58,271 bases of DNA. It comes from Rhodobacteraceae bacterium UBA3069 (lineage in GTDB: Bacteria; Pseudomonadota; Alphaproteobacteria; Rhodobacterales; Rhodobacteraceae). Each line of letters begins with the position of its first letter. Position 1 is the first letter of the stretch. Positions 25,684-33,807 of this stretch are shown piece by piece. The position numbers and the translations under genes are program-made. The stretch is taken from NCBI GenBank assembly GCA_002366795.1, contig DFBX01000100.1:1-58271 (forward strand). The letters are read 5' to 3'. Below the pieces are notes generated by a model, which worked only from the letters and a program-made list of their open reading frames with translations, ran no database searches and had not been told where the DNA came from.

Positions 25684-26274
25684 ATGAGCGGACAAATCAT
25701 CGTGAAACCATCGGCTGACAGCATCGCAACCGCGGCCCGCATGGCCGCCAAGGGCAAGGGCCTGCCCCCCGTCGACAAGTGGAACCCGGATTTCTGCGGA
25801 GATCTGGACATGCGGATCGCGCGGGACGGCACATGGTTCTACCTTGGCACCCCGATCGGACGGCCCGAACTGGTCCGGCTTTTTTCCACCATCCTCAAGC
25901 GTGAAGGCGACGATTATTTCCTTGTAACCCCCGTCGAAAAAGTGGGTATCACGGTGGATGACGCGCCCTTTGTCGCGGTCGATTTCGACGTAACCGGCAC
26001 GGGCGAAGCGCAGGAACTGACCTTTCACACCAACTTGGGAGACAGCGCCACCGCCGGTCCCGACCACTCGATTCGCGTGGAACGCGATCCCGAAACCGGC
26101 GAGCCGTCACCCTATGTTCTCATCCGCAGCAACCTGGAAGCGCTGATTGACCGCAAGTCCTTTTACCGTCTGGTCGAGATTGGCAGCCATCAAGATGTCA
26201 ATGGTATCTCGATGTTCGGACTGTGGTCGGGCGGGGTGCTCTTCCCCGTGATCCCCTCTGCTGAATTAGGCTGA
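25684..26274 (+). CDS. DUF1285 domain protein
   Basis: The 196-residue protein has the DUF1285 opening 'PPVDKWNPDFCGDLDMRIAR' and 'DGTWFYLGTPIGRPELVRLF', with 'SILKREGDDYFLVTPVEK'-like wording around residue 75, and ends 'GLWSGGVLFPVIP'. The family has a two-domain structure but no defined activity. It is regularly found beside moxR in alphaproteobacteria, as here (divergent). The ATG at 25684 is preferred over 25651 because the family begins near the Ser-Gly-Gln there. No signal peptide. Confidence 0.85.
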   Translation: MSGQIIVKPSADSIATAARMAAKGKGLPPVDKWNPDFCGDLDMRIARDGTWFYLGTPIGRPELVRLFSTILKREGDDYFLVTPVEKVGITVDDAPFVAVDFDVTGTGEAQELTFHTNLGDSATAGPDHSIRVERDPETGEPSPYVLIRSNLEALIDRKSFYRLVEIGSHQDVNGISMFGLWSGGVLFPVIPSAELG

Positions 26275-26355
26275 GGCGAACACGCAACAACCCTGACGCG
26301 AAACCGCATCACCTGACGCTGAAAATCTTGGAGAAAGCGGACAAAACGGTCATTC

Positions 26356-26372
26356 TCTCCTCAAAGAGGAGA
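26356..26372 (+). promoter_or_regulatory. Hairpin masking the hyi Shine-Dalgarno
   Basis: TCTCCTC-AAA-GAGGAGA: a perfect 7-bp stem whose right arm is the ribosome binding site of the gene starting at 26378. Such an arrangement can limit translation unless the stem melts. No riboswitch class is recognised. Confidence 0.5.
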
Positions 26373-26377
26373 CCACA

Positions 26378-27136
26378 ATGCCCCGTTTCGCCGCCAACTT
26401 GTCTTTTCTGTTCAAGGAGCATCCCTTTATAGAGCGTTTCGCTGCCGCTTTGGAGGCCGGTTTCAACGCGGTCGAAGTGCTGTTCCCCTACGATATTCCA
26501 GGATCCGAGATTCGCGAGGTTCTGTCGATCACCGGCCAGAAACTGGTGCTGATCAACACGCCGCCCCCGAACTGGACAGGCGGGCCGCGCGGGTTCGCCG
26601 CCCTGCCCGGCGGGTCCGAACGGTTCCAGCACGATTTCCGTCGCTCGCTGCGCTATGCGCAGGCGCTTAAATCAAAGCATCTGCATGTGATGGCGGGCGT
26701 GGCAACCGGGGCCGAGGCGCGCCAGACCTATATCGACAACCTCAAATGGGCCTGCGATTTTGCGCCCGGCCAATCGCTGACCATTGAACCCATCGCCCCC
26801 GCCGATCTTGATGGCTATTTCCTCGATTCCTTCGATATGGCCATGGAAGTGCTGGACGCAGTGAACGCCCCCAACCTGCACCTGCAATTCGATGCCTATC
26901 AGGCGCATCTTCTGACCGGCGACGTGCTGTCGGCCTGGGGTGCCTACGGCGCGCGCGCCGCCCACGTGCAAGTCGCCGGGGTCAACGGGCGGCACGAACC
27001 GCTGAAAGGCGCGATAGACTATCCCGCCTTTTTCGCCCGACTGGATGCCGATGGCTATGACGGGCTTGTCGGGGCCGAATATCACCCGACGAAAGAAACG
27101 ATCAAAGGCTTGGCATGGATGAAGGAAACCTGCTGA
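26378..27136 (+). CDS. hyi: Hydroxypyruvate isomerase family protein
   Basis: The 252-residue TIM-barrel protein of the xylose-isomerase-like superfamily resembles Hyi throughout: 'NLSFLFKEHPFIERFAAALE', 'AVEVLFPYDIP', the metal ligand Glu in 'SLTIEPI', 'LHLQFDAYQAHLLTGD', 'AHVQVAGVNGRHEP' and 'LVGAEYHPTKET'. Hyi interconverts hydroxypyruvate and tartronate semialdehyde in glyoxylate use, which would suit the glycolate oxidase operon 9 kb away. The related OtnI (2-oxo-tetronate isomerase) is an alternative. A perfect hairpin hides its SD and another hairpin covers its stop. No glyoxylate carboligase gene is adjacent. Confidence 0.8.
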   Translation: MPRFAANLSFLFKEHPFIERFAAALEAGFNAVEVLFPYDIPGSEIREVLSITGQKLVLINTPPPNWTGGPRGFAALPGGSERFQHDFRRSLRYAQALKSKHLHVMAGVATGAEARQTYIDNLKWACDFAPGQSLTIEPIAPADLDGYFLDSFDMAMEVLDAVNAPNLHLQFDAYQAHLLTGDVLSAWGAYGARAAHVQVAGVNGRHEPLKGAIDYPAFFARLDADGYDGLVGAEYHPTKETIKGLAWMKETC

Positions 27137-27153
27137 CAGAACGCTGTCAGCAG
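27130..27153 (+). terminator. Hairpin at the end of hyi
   Basis: CTGCTGACAG-AACG-CTGTCAGCAG, a perfect 10-bp stem that includes the stop codon. There is no T-run, so it may protect the message rather than end it. Confidence 0.5.
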
Positions 27154-27196
27154 GGATGTGTCATAGCTGCCCCATCGCAACATGACGGAACACGCC

Positions 27197-27455
27197 ATGA
27201 TCACCCGAACCCTTCTTGCCAATCCCGTCGTCTGGACCGAGATGCGCGTCAGCGACCTTGAACAGGCAACCGCCTTTTTGCCCATGTCCTGTAGAACGGC
27301 ATGACAGTGACAACCGACACGGGGCCGCAGCCCATGGCCGTATTCCCCGGCGCGAAAGCGGCCGTGGCAGGCCATCTTGTGCAGGGCAAGCCGGCGACCG
27401 ACAAGACCGGCACCACGATCCGTTTCAACGAGCCCGACACGCTGGACGCATCCCG
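27197..27455 (+). pseudogene. VOC (glyoxalase-like) family protein remnant
   Basis: The first frame (27197) reads MITRTLLANPVVWTEMRVSD then LEQATAF, a VOC-type first strand, and stops at 27302. Shifting one base at the T5 run (about 27276) gives F-A-H-V-L, an amber codon at 27291-27293 where Gln is expected, then NGMTVTTDTGPQPMAVFPG, the next VOC strands. The coding ends abruptly near 27455, where a regulator sequence begins in another frame. So the gene has a frameshift, a nonsense change and a deletion of its last third. VOC genes of this type are commonly paired with YafY regulators. Confidence 0.7.
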
Positions 27456-28056
27456 CGCACTATCTATCGCGACGTGGCCGACCTGATCGGGTCGGGCGTC
27501 CCGATCGAAGGCGAGGCCGGCGTGGGCTACCTTATGCGCGAAGGCTATGACCTGCCGCCGCTGGTGTTCACCGCCGATGAAATCGGCGCAGTGACTGCCG
27601 GTGCGCGGATGATCCGGCCATGGGGCGGCGCGAACATGGCCGCCGCGGCCGAAGAGGCCTTGGTCAAGATCGCCGCCGTCCTGCCGGACGAGGCGAAATC
27701 CCGCACCGATGCCGTCGGGGTTCATGTCATGAATATGCCCGGCATCCGGCCCAATCTGCGCGCCCGCATCGACCAGGCCGAGACGGCATCGAATACCCAC
27801 GAAAGGGAGCGTCTTGTCTATGCGGACGAGGTAGGTGCCAAGAGCGAACGCAAGGCCCGCCCCCTTGGCCTGTGGTTCTGGGAAAGGTCTGGACGCTGGT
27901 CGCATAGTGCGAATTGCACTACGGCTTTCACGTGTTTCGTCTGGACCGGATGTCGGTCATGGAAAACGCCGGTCCGTTCAGGCCCGTCAAGGGACAGACC
28001 CTGCGCGACTTCTTCGACGCGCGCGACCGTGCCGGCGACCGTGCCCCCCCCCTTCC
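27456..28056 (+). pseudogene. YafY/WYL-type transcriptional regulator remnant lacking its HTH
   Basis: The sequence enters at 'RTIYRDVADLIGSGVPIEGE', the end of the winged HTH of YafY-type regulators, so the first 35 or so residues are gone. It continues 'GYLMREGYDLPPLVFTADEI', and the WYL domain shows 'ERLVYADEVGAKSERKARPL' then GLWFW. A missing G in the G-run at 27880-27882 shifts the frame. In the repaired frame an amber codon (27905-27907) replaces Trp, before 'FHVFRLDRMSVMENAGPF' and 'GQTLRDFFDARDRAGDRAP'. Three independent lesions make this a dead gene. Confidence 0.8.
28044..28052. repeat. Nine-C homopolymer tract
   Basis: A run of nine C residues marks the end of the YafY-like remnant. 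It lies in non-functional sequence, so contingency (phase-variation) use is unlikely. It may reflect slippage at a deletion junction. Confidence 0.6.
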
Positions 28057-28198
28057 TCGCGCTGCGTGAGGCAAGACAGAAGGGGCTCCCGCGCACTCAA
28101 GCCTTCATCGACTTCCATTCGAGAAAGCCACTCGCTCTTAGGCGTGGCCCGAGGCCATGGCTTCGGGCAAAAAGGGCATGCAGTAGGTTGGGGGCCGC
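28053..28198 (+). other. Possible C-terminal scrap of a LysR-type regulator
   Basis: After the C9 run, one frame reads FLALREARQKGLPRTQAFID then FHS, which resembles the last helix of LysR-type regulators ('PRTQAFIDF'). Nothing upstream supports a LysR gene, so this is at most a scrap left by a deletion. The rest of the stretch to the tesB stop shows nothing. Confidence 0.25.
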
Positions 28199-29098
28199 TT
28201 AGCCCTCTTTGGGCGTGACCTGACGGATCAGCCCCTCTTGCGCGACATTGGCGACCAGCCGCCCGTCACGGGTAAAGATGCGGCCACGGTTGAACCCGCG
28301 CGCACCGCCTGCCCACGGGCTGTCCATTTCGTACAGCAGCCATTCGTCCATGCGGAAATCATCATGGAACCAGACCGCGTGGTCCAGCGAAGCAAACTGC
28401 ATGTCTGGGTCCACGAATGCCTTGGCATGACCCACCGTCGCCGTGCCCAAAAGCCCGTAATCCGAGGTAAAGGCCAGCGCGGCGCGGTGCAGCGCCATGT
28501 CGTCACCGATATTCCCCGTGACCCGCATCCACATCGACTGCTTGTGCGACCCCAATTCGCGGCTGAACGGCGGGCGCTTGGTGATGGGCCGCATTTCCAC
28601 CGGCTTGGGCATATTCACCCATTCCAGGAACATCTCGGGCAGTTCGCCCTCCATCTCGGCGGCCAGTTCCAGCTCGGTCTTGACCTCTTCGGGCGGCGGC
28701 ACGTCCGGCATTTCATCCTGATGGCTCAGCCCCGGTTCAACCACTTGGAAAGAGGCCGCAAGGTTCAGGATCGGCTTGCCGTTCTGAATGGCGACAACGC
28801 GGCGGGTCGTGAAACTGCCACCGTCGCGATCGCGTTCAACCTGATACAGCACCGGCTGGGTCGCATCGCCGGGGCGCATGAAATAGCCGTGTAGCGAATG
28901 CACGGGACGATCTTCGGCGACGGTCATATTGGCCGCGCGCAGCGCTTGCCCGATCACCTGCCCGCCAAAGGAACGCCCGCGCCCCCCCGGCGTGGCGATC
29001 CCGAGAAAGAAATTCTCCTCGACCCGCTCGACCTGAAGGATCCGCACAAGGGAATCGGCCATTTCGGCCCCGGTTGGCTTGGGTTTCTTATCGCTCAT
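28199..29098 (-). CDS. tesB: Acyl-CoA thioesterase II
   Basis: The 299-residue double-hotdog protein has 'GGRGRSFGGQVIGQALRAAN' and 'VHSLHGYFMRPGDATQPVLY' in the first half. The catalytic-Asp segment 'FASLDHAVWFHDDFRMDEWL' and 'NRGRIFTRDGRLVANVAQEG' are in the second. It hydrolyses medium and long acyl-CoA to free acid and CoA. The ATG at 29098 follows an AAGGGGA site; a frame to 29290 is not supported. It is downstream of the CDF gene on the same strand (83-base gap) and abuts the pseudogene region. Confidence 0.93.
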   Translation of the reverse strand: MSDKKPKPTGAEMADSLVRILQVERVEENFFLGIATPGGRGRSFGGQVIGQALRAANMTVAEDRPVHSLHGYFMRPGDATQPVLYQVERDRDGGSFTTRRVVAIQNGKPILNLAASFQVVEPGLSHQDEMPDVPPPEEVKTELELAAEMEGELPEMFLEWVNMPKPVEMRPITKRPPFSRELGSHKQSMWMRVTGNIGDDMALHRAALAFTSDYGLLGTATVGHAKAFVDPDMQFASLDHAVWFHDDFRMDEWLLYEMDSPWAGGARGFNRGRIFTRDGRLVANVAQEGLIRQVTPKEG

Positions 29099-29180
29099 CT
29101 GGTTCGTCCCCTTGTTCTTTCGGCCCCGTATCGGAGGGCAATTCGGGGCAAAGTGCAAGCCAAACGCGGCGTGCAACGTA

Positions 29181-30092
29181 TCAATGCCCGATCCGCGCCG
29201 CATCGCGGCAGGCCGCCCCTTGGGTTTCCAGCTCCAACATGGTGTGCTTGATGCCGAAACCATCGGCCAGCCGGGCCTTGAGCGCCGCACGCAGCGCCTC
29301 GGGCGCGACGCTTCCGGCCATCACTACATGCGCCTCCATTCCCAGTTCATGCTCTTGCATCCGCCACAGATGGACATGGTGCAGGCTGTCCACGCCTTCG
29401 ACGGCTTCCAGCATGGCCATGACCTCCTCCAATGCCGGAGAATCCGGGCTGCCCATCATCAGCACCCGCACCACCGGCCCGATTTCCTGCGCCACGTGCC
29501 ACAAAATGTATCCGGCGATGGCCAGCGTCACCAAAGGATCCACAAGTCGCCAGTCATACAGCAGGATCAAGGTGCCCGCGACGATTACCGCGACCGATCC
29601 CAAAGCATCCATTACGTTGTGCAAGAACGCAGCGCGGATGTTCATGCTGTCCTTGGACGGGCGGAAAACCAGAAGCGCCGTCACAGTGTCGATCAAAAGC
29701 GCAATGGCGGCGACAACGACCACGGTCCAACCTTCCACTTCGACCGGATTGAACAGGCGCTGCACCCCTTCGGCGGCCAACCAGACAGCCAGCACCACAA
29801 GCGTCACGTAGTTGATAAGCGCCGCGACCACCTCTGCCCGGCCATAGCCAAAGGTCATCGACGCATCGGCGGGGCGGCGCGCAATACGGCGCGCAAAGAA
29901 GGCGATCACCAGCGACATCGCATCCGACAGATTGTGCACCGCATCGGCAATCAACGCGAGGCTGCCAGAAAACACCCCCGCAATGATCTGCACCAGTGTC
30001 AGTAGGATATTCACGCCAACCGCCATGGCAACACGGCGGTCGCCCTCGACCTCGGCGTGATGGTGGTGGTGATGATGATGGTCGTGCGGCAT
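29181..30092 (-). CDS. Cation diffusion facilitator (Zn/Cd/Co-type efflux)
   Basis: The 303-residue protein has a His-rich N-terminus (MPHDHHHHHHHH, metal binding), then six membrane helices with the transport-site motifs 'SLALIADAVHNLSDAMSLVI' (TM2, H-x3-D) and 'FLHNVMDALGSVAVI' (TM5, H-x3-D). The cytoplasmic metal-binding domain includes 'VDSLHHVHLWRMQEHELGME'. The H/D pairs fit Zn2+/Cd2+ antiport against protons. The ATG at 30092 has AAAGGGG upstream. The divergent MerR gene and a 19-bp-spacer promoter between them indicate metal-induced expression. Confidence 0.92.
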   Translation of the reverse strand: MPHDHHHHHHHHAEVEGDRRVAMAVGVNILLTLVQIIAGVFSGSLALIADAVHNLSDAMSLVIAFFARRIARRPADASMTFGYGRAEVVAALINYVTLVVLAVWLAAEGVQRLFNPVEVEGWTVVVVAAIALLIDTVTALLVFRPSKDSMNIRAAFLHNVMDALGSVAVIVAGTLILLYDWRLVDPLVTLAIAGYILWHVAQEIGPVVRVLMMGSPDSPALEEVMAMLEAVEGVDSLHHVHLWRMQEHELGMEAHVVMAGSVAPEALRAALKARLADGFGIKHTMLELETQGAACRDAARIGH

Positions 30093-30125
30093 GTTCGGAC
30101 CCCTTTCGTGCCTTGCATGCCCAAC

Positions 30126-30156
30126 CATGTAATCCCTACAGTCGCTATAGCTTCAA
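30126..30156 (-). promoter_or_regulatory. MerR-type promoter/operator of the CDF gene
   Basis: On the minus strand: -35 TTGAAG (30156-30151), a 19-bp spacer containing the dyad CTATAG-CGA-CTGTAG (30150-30136), and -10 TACATG (30131-30126). The overlong 19-bp spacer with a central dyad is the hallmark of promoters activated by MerR-family regulators through DNA twisting. The dyad also lies just ahead of the merR-type gene and may mediate autoregulation. Confidence 0.8.
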
Positions 30157-30168
30157 GAGGAAATGCGC

Positions 30169-30576
30169 ATGTTTTCCATAGGCGAGTTGTCGCGGCGCAC
30201 TGGCGTCAAGGTCACGACCATCCGGTTTTACGAATCCAAGGGGCTGATCGCCGACCCGGGCCGCAGCGAGGGCGGGCAGCGGCGCTATGGCAACAGGGAA
30301 CTGGAACGCCTTGCATTCATCCGCCACGCCCGCGATCTGGGCCTGCCGCTGGACAGTATCCGCGCGCTGATCGAAATGAACGGCGCCGACCACAGCACAG
30401 CGCATGGCATCGCGCAGGAGCATCTTGCCGATATTCAGGGCCGCATAATCAGACCACAACGGCTGGAATCGGAACTGTCCCGCATCGCAACTGCCTGCAA
30501 GGGCGGTGAAAACGCGCCCTGCCGAATCGTCACGGTCTTTGGCGACCATGCCGCCTGCGAGGCCGATCACCGCTAG
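30169..30576 (+). CDS. MerR-family metal-responsive regulator
   Basis: The 135-residue regulator has the MerR HTH 'MFSIGELSRRTGVKVTTIRF' followed by 'YESKGL', the wing 'GQRRYGNRELERLAFI', the dimerisation helix and a Cys-containing tail ('TACKGGENAPCRIV', 'HAACEADHR'). Three C-terminal Cys residues and several His are consistent with Zn/Cd/Pb sensing of the ZntR/PbrR type. The ATG at 30169 is chosen over 30163 because the GAGGAA site is then 8 bases away. It should activate the divergent CDF gene. Confidence 0.88.
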   Translation: MFSIGELSRRTGVKVTTIRFYESKGLIADPGRSEGGQRRYGNRELERLAFIRHARDLGLPLDSIRALIEMNGADHSTAHGIAQEHLADIQGRIIRPQRLESELSRIATACKGGENAPCRIVTVFGDHAACEADHR

Positions 30577-30582
30577 ATGCGC

Positions 30583-33393
30583 TTAATGCGCCTCGGCCCA
30601 GTTGGCGCCTTGGCCCGCATCGACGGTCAGCGGCACGTCCAGCTTCACGGCCGGGTCGCTGGCGTTTTCCATCACGTCTTTCGCCACGCCTGTCAGCTTT
30701 TCAACCGCGTCTTCGGCCACTTCGAACAGCAATTCGTCGTGGACCTGCAACAGCATCTTGGCGTCGACCCCTGCGATCGCGGCGGGCATCCGGATCATCG
30801 CGCGGCGGATCACATCGGCCGCCGTGCCTTGGATCGGCGCGTTGATCGCCGCGCGCTTCGCAAAGCCCGCGCCGGGGCCCTTGGCGTTGATCTCGGGCGT
30901 GTTGATGACGCGGCCGAACAGGGTTTCGACGCGGTTATGTTTCTTCGCAAAGGCGACGGTGTCATCCATGTAGGTGCGGATGCCGGGGAAGCGTTCGAAA
31001 TAGCGGTCGATAAACCCCTGCGCCTCGGCCCGCGGGATGCGCAGATTGCGGGCTAGGCCAAAGCCGGAAATGCCGTAAATAATGCCGAAATTGATCGCCT
31101 TGGCCCGGCGGCGGACCTCGGGTGTCATTTCATCCATCGGCACGTCGAACATTTCCGACGCGGTCATGGCGTGAATGTCCTTCCCGTCGCGGAACGCCTG
31201 TTTCAGCGCGTCGATGTCCGCCACATGGGCAAGGATGCGCAGTTCGATCTGGCTGTAATCCAGCGACACCAACACGCGGCCCTCGGGGGCGACGAATGCC
31301 TCGCGGATGCGGCGGCCTTCCTCTGTCCGGACGGGGATGTTTTGCAGGTTCGGATCGCTTGACGCCATACGCCCCGTGGTCGCGCCCGTCTGCAAATACG
31401 AGGTATGCACGCGCCCGGTTTCAGGGTTGATATGTTCCTGCAAGGCGTCGGTGTAGGTCGATTTCAGCTTTGACAATTGCCGCCAGTCCAGAACGCGGGC
31501 GGGCAGGTCATGTTCTGTCGCCAGGTCCTCCAGAATATCCGCGCCGGTCGAATATTTGCCGGTCTTGCCCTTCTTGCCGCCCTCAAGCCCCATCTTGTCG
31601 AACAGGATTTCACCCAGCTGCGCCGGCGAGCCGACGTTGAAACTTTCGCCGGCCAGGTCGTAAATCTCGGCCTCCAGCCCGGCCATTTTCTGGGCAAAGG
31701 CATTGGACATGCGCGACAGCACATTTCGGTCCACCTTGACCCCGTGCATTTCCATCTGCGCCAGCACCGGCACCAGCGGGCGTTCCAGCGTTTCGTAAAC
31801 GGTGGTGACATGGGCCTGATGCAACTGCGGTTTGAACATTTCCCACAGGCGCAAGGTGATGTCGGCATCCTCGGCGGCGTATTTCACCGCCTCTTCCAAC
31901 GGTACGCGGTCAAAGGTGATGGCGGATTTGCCGCTGCCGATCAGATCCTTGATCGGGATCGGGTTGTGGCCCAGATAGCGTTCGGAAAGCGCGTCCATAC
32001 CATGCCCGTGCAAGCCCGCGTTCATCGCGTAGGACATCAGCATCGTGTCGTCGATGGGCGCGACATTCACACCATTGCGGGCGAAAATCTTGGCATCGTA
32101 TTTCATGTTCTGCCCGATTTTCAGGATGCTATCATCCTCCAGCACCGGCTTCAGCACGGCGAGGCATTCATCCACCGGCATCTGCCCCTCGGCCAGCTGG
32201 TCCGACCCGAACAGATCGTCCGAGGCACCGGCCTTGTGGATCAGCGGGATATAACAGGCATCGCCCGCCTCGACACAAAGTGAGATACCGACCAGGTCGG
32301 CCTTCATCTCGTCCAGGCCGGTGGTTTCGGTGTCCACGGCGACATAGCCACGCTCGCGGATCAGGGCGATCCAACGGTCCAGCGCGGCGCGGTCCTTGAC
32401 CCATTCATAGGCATCGGGGTTGAAGGGCCTGGCCTCGGGCGTCGCGGCGGCCTCTGGCTCGGCACCGCCGGGATCGGTGTCCATGATCGCGGGCGGCTCT
32501 ACCCCCAACTGGTCGGAAATCCGCTTTGTCAGGGTGCGGAACTCCATCTCGACCAGGAATTCCAGCAGCTTTTCAGGGTCCGGCTCACGCAGTTCCAGAT
32601 CGTCCAACGTGAAATCCAGCGGCGTGTTGCAATCCAGTTCGACCAGCTTTTTCGACAACTCGATCTGGTCGCGCTTATCAATCAGGGTCTGACGGCGCTT
32701 GGGTTGTTTGATTTCCTCGGCGCGGTCCAGCAGCGTTTCCAGATCGCCGAAGTCGTTGATCAGCAAGGCAGCGGTCTTGATTCCGATGCCCGGGGCGCCC
32801 GGCACGTTATCAACCGAATCCCCGGCAAGCGCCTGCACATCCACCACCCGTTCGGGGCCGACGCCGAATTTTTCGATCACGCCGTCACGGTCGATGCGCT
32901 TGTTCTTCATCGCGTCCAGCATTTCGACGCCATCGCCCACAAGCTGCATCAAATCCTTGTCGGACGAGACAATCGTCACCCGCCCGCCCAGATCGCGCGC
33001 CTGGCAGGACAGGGTGGCGATGATATCATCGGCCTCGTATCCCTCCAGCTCTTCGCAGGCGATGTTAAACGCCTCTGTCGCGCGGCGGGTCAGGGGGATT
33101 TGCGGGCGCAAATCTTCGGGCATGGCCTCGCGATTGGCCTTGTATTGATCATACATATCGTTGCGAAACGTATGGCTGCCCTTGTCGAAAATCACCGCGA
33201 TATGGGTGGGGGCATCAGGGCCATGGTCACCGTCGATATAGCGTTGCAGCATATTGCAAAAGCCCGCAACGGCGCCGATCGGCAGGCCATCGGATTTGCG
33301 CGTCAGCGGCGGCAGCGCGTGATAGGCACGAAAGATAAAGGCCGATCCGTCAATCAGGTGCAGATGGCATCCTTTGCCGAAATTCCCGCTCAT
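30583..33393 (-). CDS. polA: DNA polymerase I
   Basis: The 936-residue protein has all three domains. The 5'-3' exonuclease (residues 1-290) begins 'LHLIDGSAFIFRAYHALPPL'. The 3'-5' exonuclease (about 330-530) has its metal-binding 'VAVDTETTGLDEMKADLVGI' intact, so it should proofread. The polymerase has motif A 'VSLDYSQIELRILAH', motif B 'RRRAKAINFGIIYGISGFG' and motif C 'LLQVHDELLFEV'. It serves gap filling, Okazaki primer removal and repair. GGAGG precedes the ATG at 33393. It converges on the MerR gene with six bases between the stops. Confidence 0.97.
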   Translation of the reverse strand: MSGNFGKGCHLHLIDGSAFIFRAYHALPPLTRKSDGLPIGAVAGFCNMLQRYIDGDHGPDAPTHIAVIFDKGSHTFRNDMYDQYKANREAMPEDLRPQIPLTRRATEAFNIACEELEGYEADDIIATLSCQARDLGGRVTIVSSDKDLMQLVGDGVEMLDAMKNKRIDRDGVIEKFGVGPERVVDVQALAGDSVDNVPGAPGIGIKTAALLINDFGDLETLLDRAEEIKQPKRRQTLIDKRDQIELSKKLVELDCNTPLDFTLDDLELREPDPEKLLEFLVEMEFRTLTKRISDQLGVEPPAIMDTDPGGAEPEAAATPEARPFNPDAYEWVKDRAALDRWIALIRERGYVAVDTETTGLDEMKADLVGISLCVEAGDACYIPLIHKAGASDDLFGSDQLAEGQMPVDECLAVLKPVLEDDSILKIGQNMKYDAKIFARNGVNVAPIDDTMLMSYAMNAGLHGHGMDALSERYLGHNPIPIKDLIGSGKSAITFDRVPLEEAVKYAAEDADITLRLWEMFKPQLHQAHVTTVYETLERPLVPVLAQMEMHGVKVDRNVLSRMSNAFAQKMAGLEAEIYDLAGESFNVGSPAQLGEILFDKMGLEGGKKGKTGKYSTGADILEDLATEHDLPARVLDWRQLSKLKSTYTDALQEHINPETGRVHTSYLQTGATTGRMASSDPNLQNIPVRTEEGRRIREAFVAPEGRVLVSLDYSQIELRILAHVADIDALKQAFRDGKDIHAMTASEMFDVPMDEMTPEVRRRAKAINFGIIYGISGFGLARNLRIPRAEAQGFIDRYFERFPGIRTYMDDTVAFAKKHNRVETLFGRVINTPEINAKGPGAGFAKRAAINAPIQGTAADVIRRAMIRMPAAIAGVDAKMLLQVHDELLFEVAEDAVEKLTGVAKDVMENASDPAVKLDVPLTVDAGQGANWAEAH

Positions 33394-33471
33394 ACCCTAT
33401 CCTCCGGCAATCTACGCGCATGGCATCTTGTGCCACGCATCGGCGCGGGCTTCCAGCGGCAGTTTCAGCGG

Positions 33472-33502
33472 AAGGTCTGACCTTTCGGAAAGCTCAGACC
33501 TT
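33472..33502 (-). terminator. Hairpin at the end of the zinc-finger gene
   Basis: AAGGTCTGA-N13-TCAGACCTT, a perfect 9-bp outer stem with a further inner CTTTC/GAAAG pairing. It overlaps the stop codon of the CHCC gene. The T-tail is weak. Confidence 0.55.
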
Positions 33503-33673
33503 ACCTTCGAAATCCTTGTGGACATATTTGCAATCGCAATAGGGGCATTCGACAAAGCCGGTATCTTCGGGAATTTGCAGCCAGACGCGCGGGTGGCCCA
33601 ATGCTCCCTCGCCACCGTCACAGGCGATACGGTATTTGTCCACGATCTTGGTTTCGGGCGCTGCGATCGTCAT
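33494..33673 (-). CDS. CHCC-type zinc-finger domain protein
   Basis: The 59-residue protein begins MTIAAPETKIVDKYRIACDG and contains 'GALGHPRVWLQIP', then 'GFVECPYCDCKYVHKD'. The Cys (ACDG), His (GHPRV) and two later Cys (CPYC) form the zf-CHCC pattern shared with the mitochondrial complex I subunit NDUFS6. In alphaproteobacteria it is a standalone small protein, possibly an accessory to complex I. It sits upstream of polA on the same strand and is divergent from the GFA gene. Confidence 0.88.
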   Translation of the reverse strand: MTIAAPETKIVDKYRIACDGGEGALGHPRVWLQIPEDTGFVECPYCDCKYVHKDFEGKV

Positions 33674-33807
33674 GCTGGACCATCCCTTTGGCTGTCTTGC
33701 GATTGTCTGTTGTTATGGGCGATCAGGAACTGACTGGCAAGGGGCCAAGCCCTCTTCCGTGAATCCCCGCAAGCGCCTAATCTACCCGGACAGGGGAGGG
33801 CACGAAC

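Noticed and set aside
27301..27486. A separate small gene starting MTVTTDTGPQPMAVF
   Set aside because: It is the middle of the broken VOC gene in the shifted frame, with no SD of its own.
28044..28052. Phase-variable contingency tract
   Set aside because: The C9 run lies in sequence already dead through a deletion, frameshifts and amber codons, so length changes could not restore a product.
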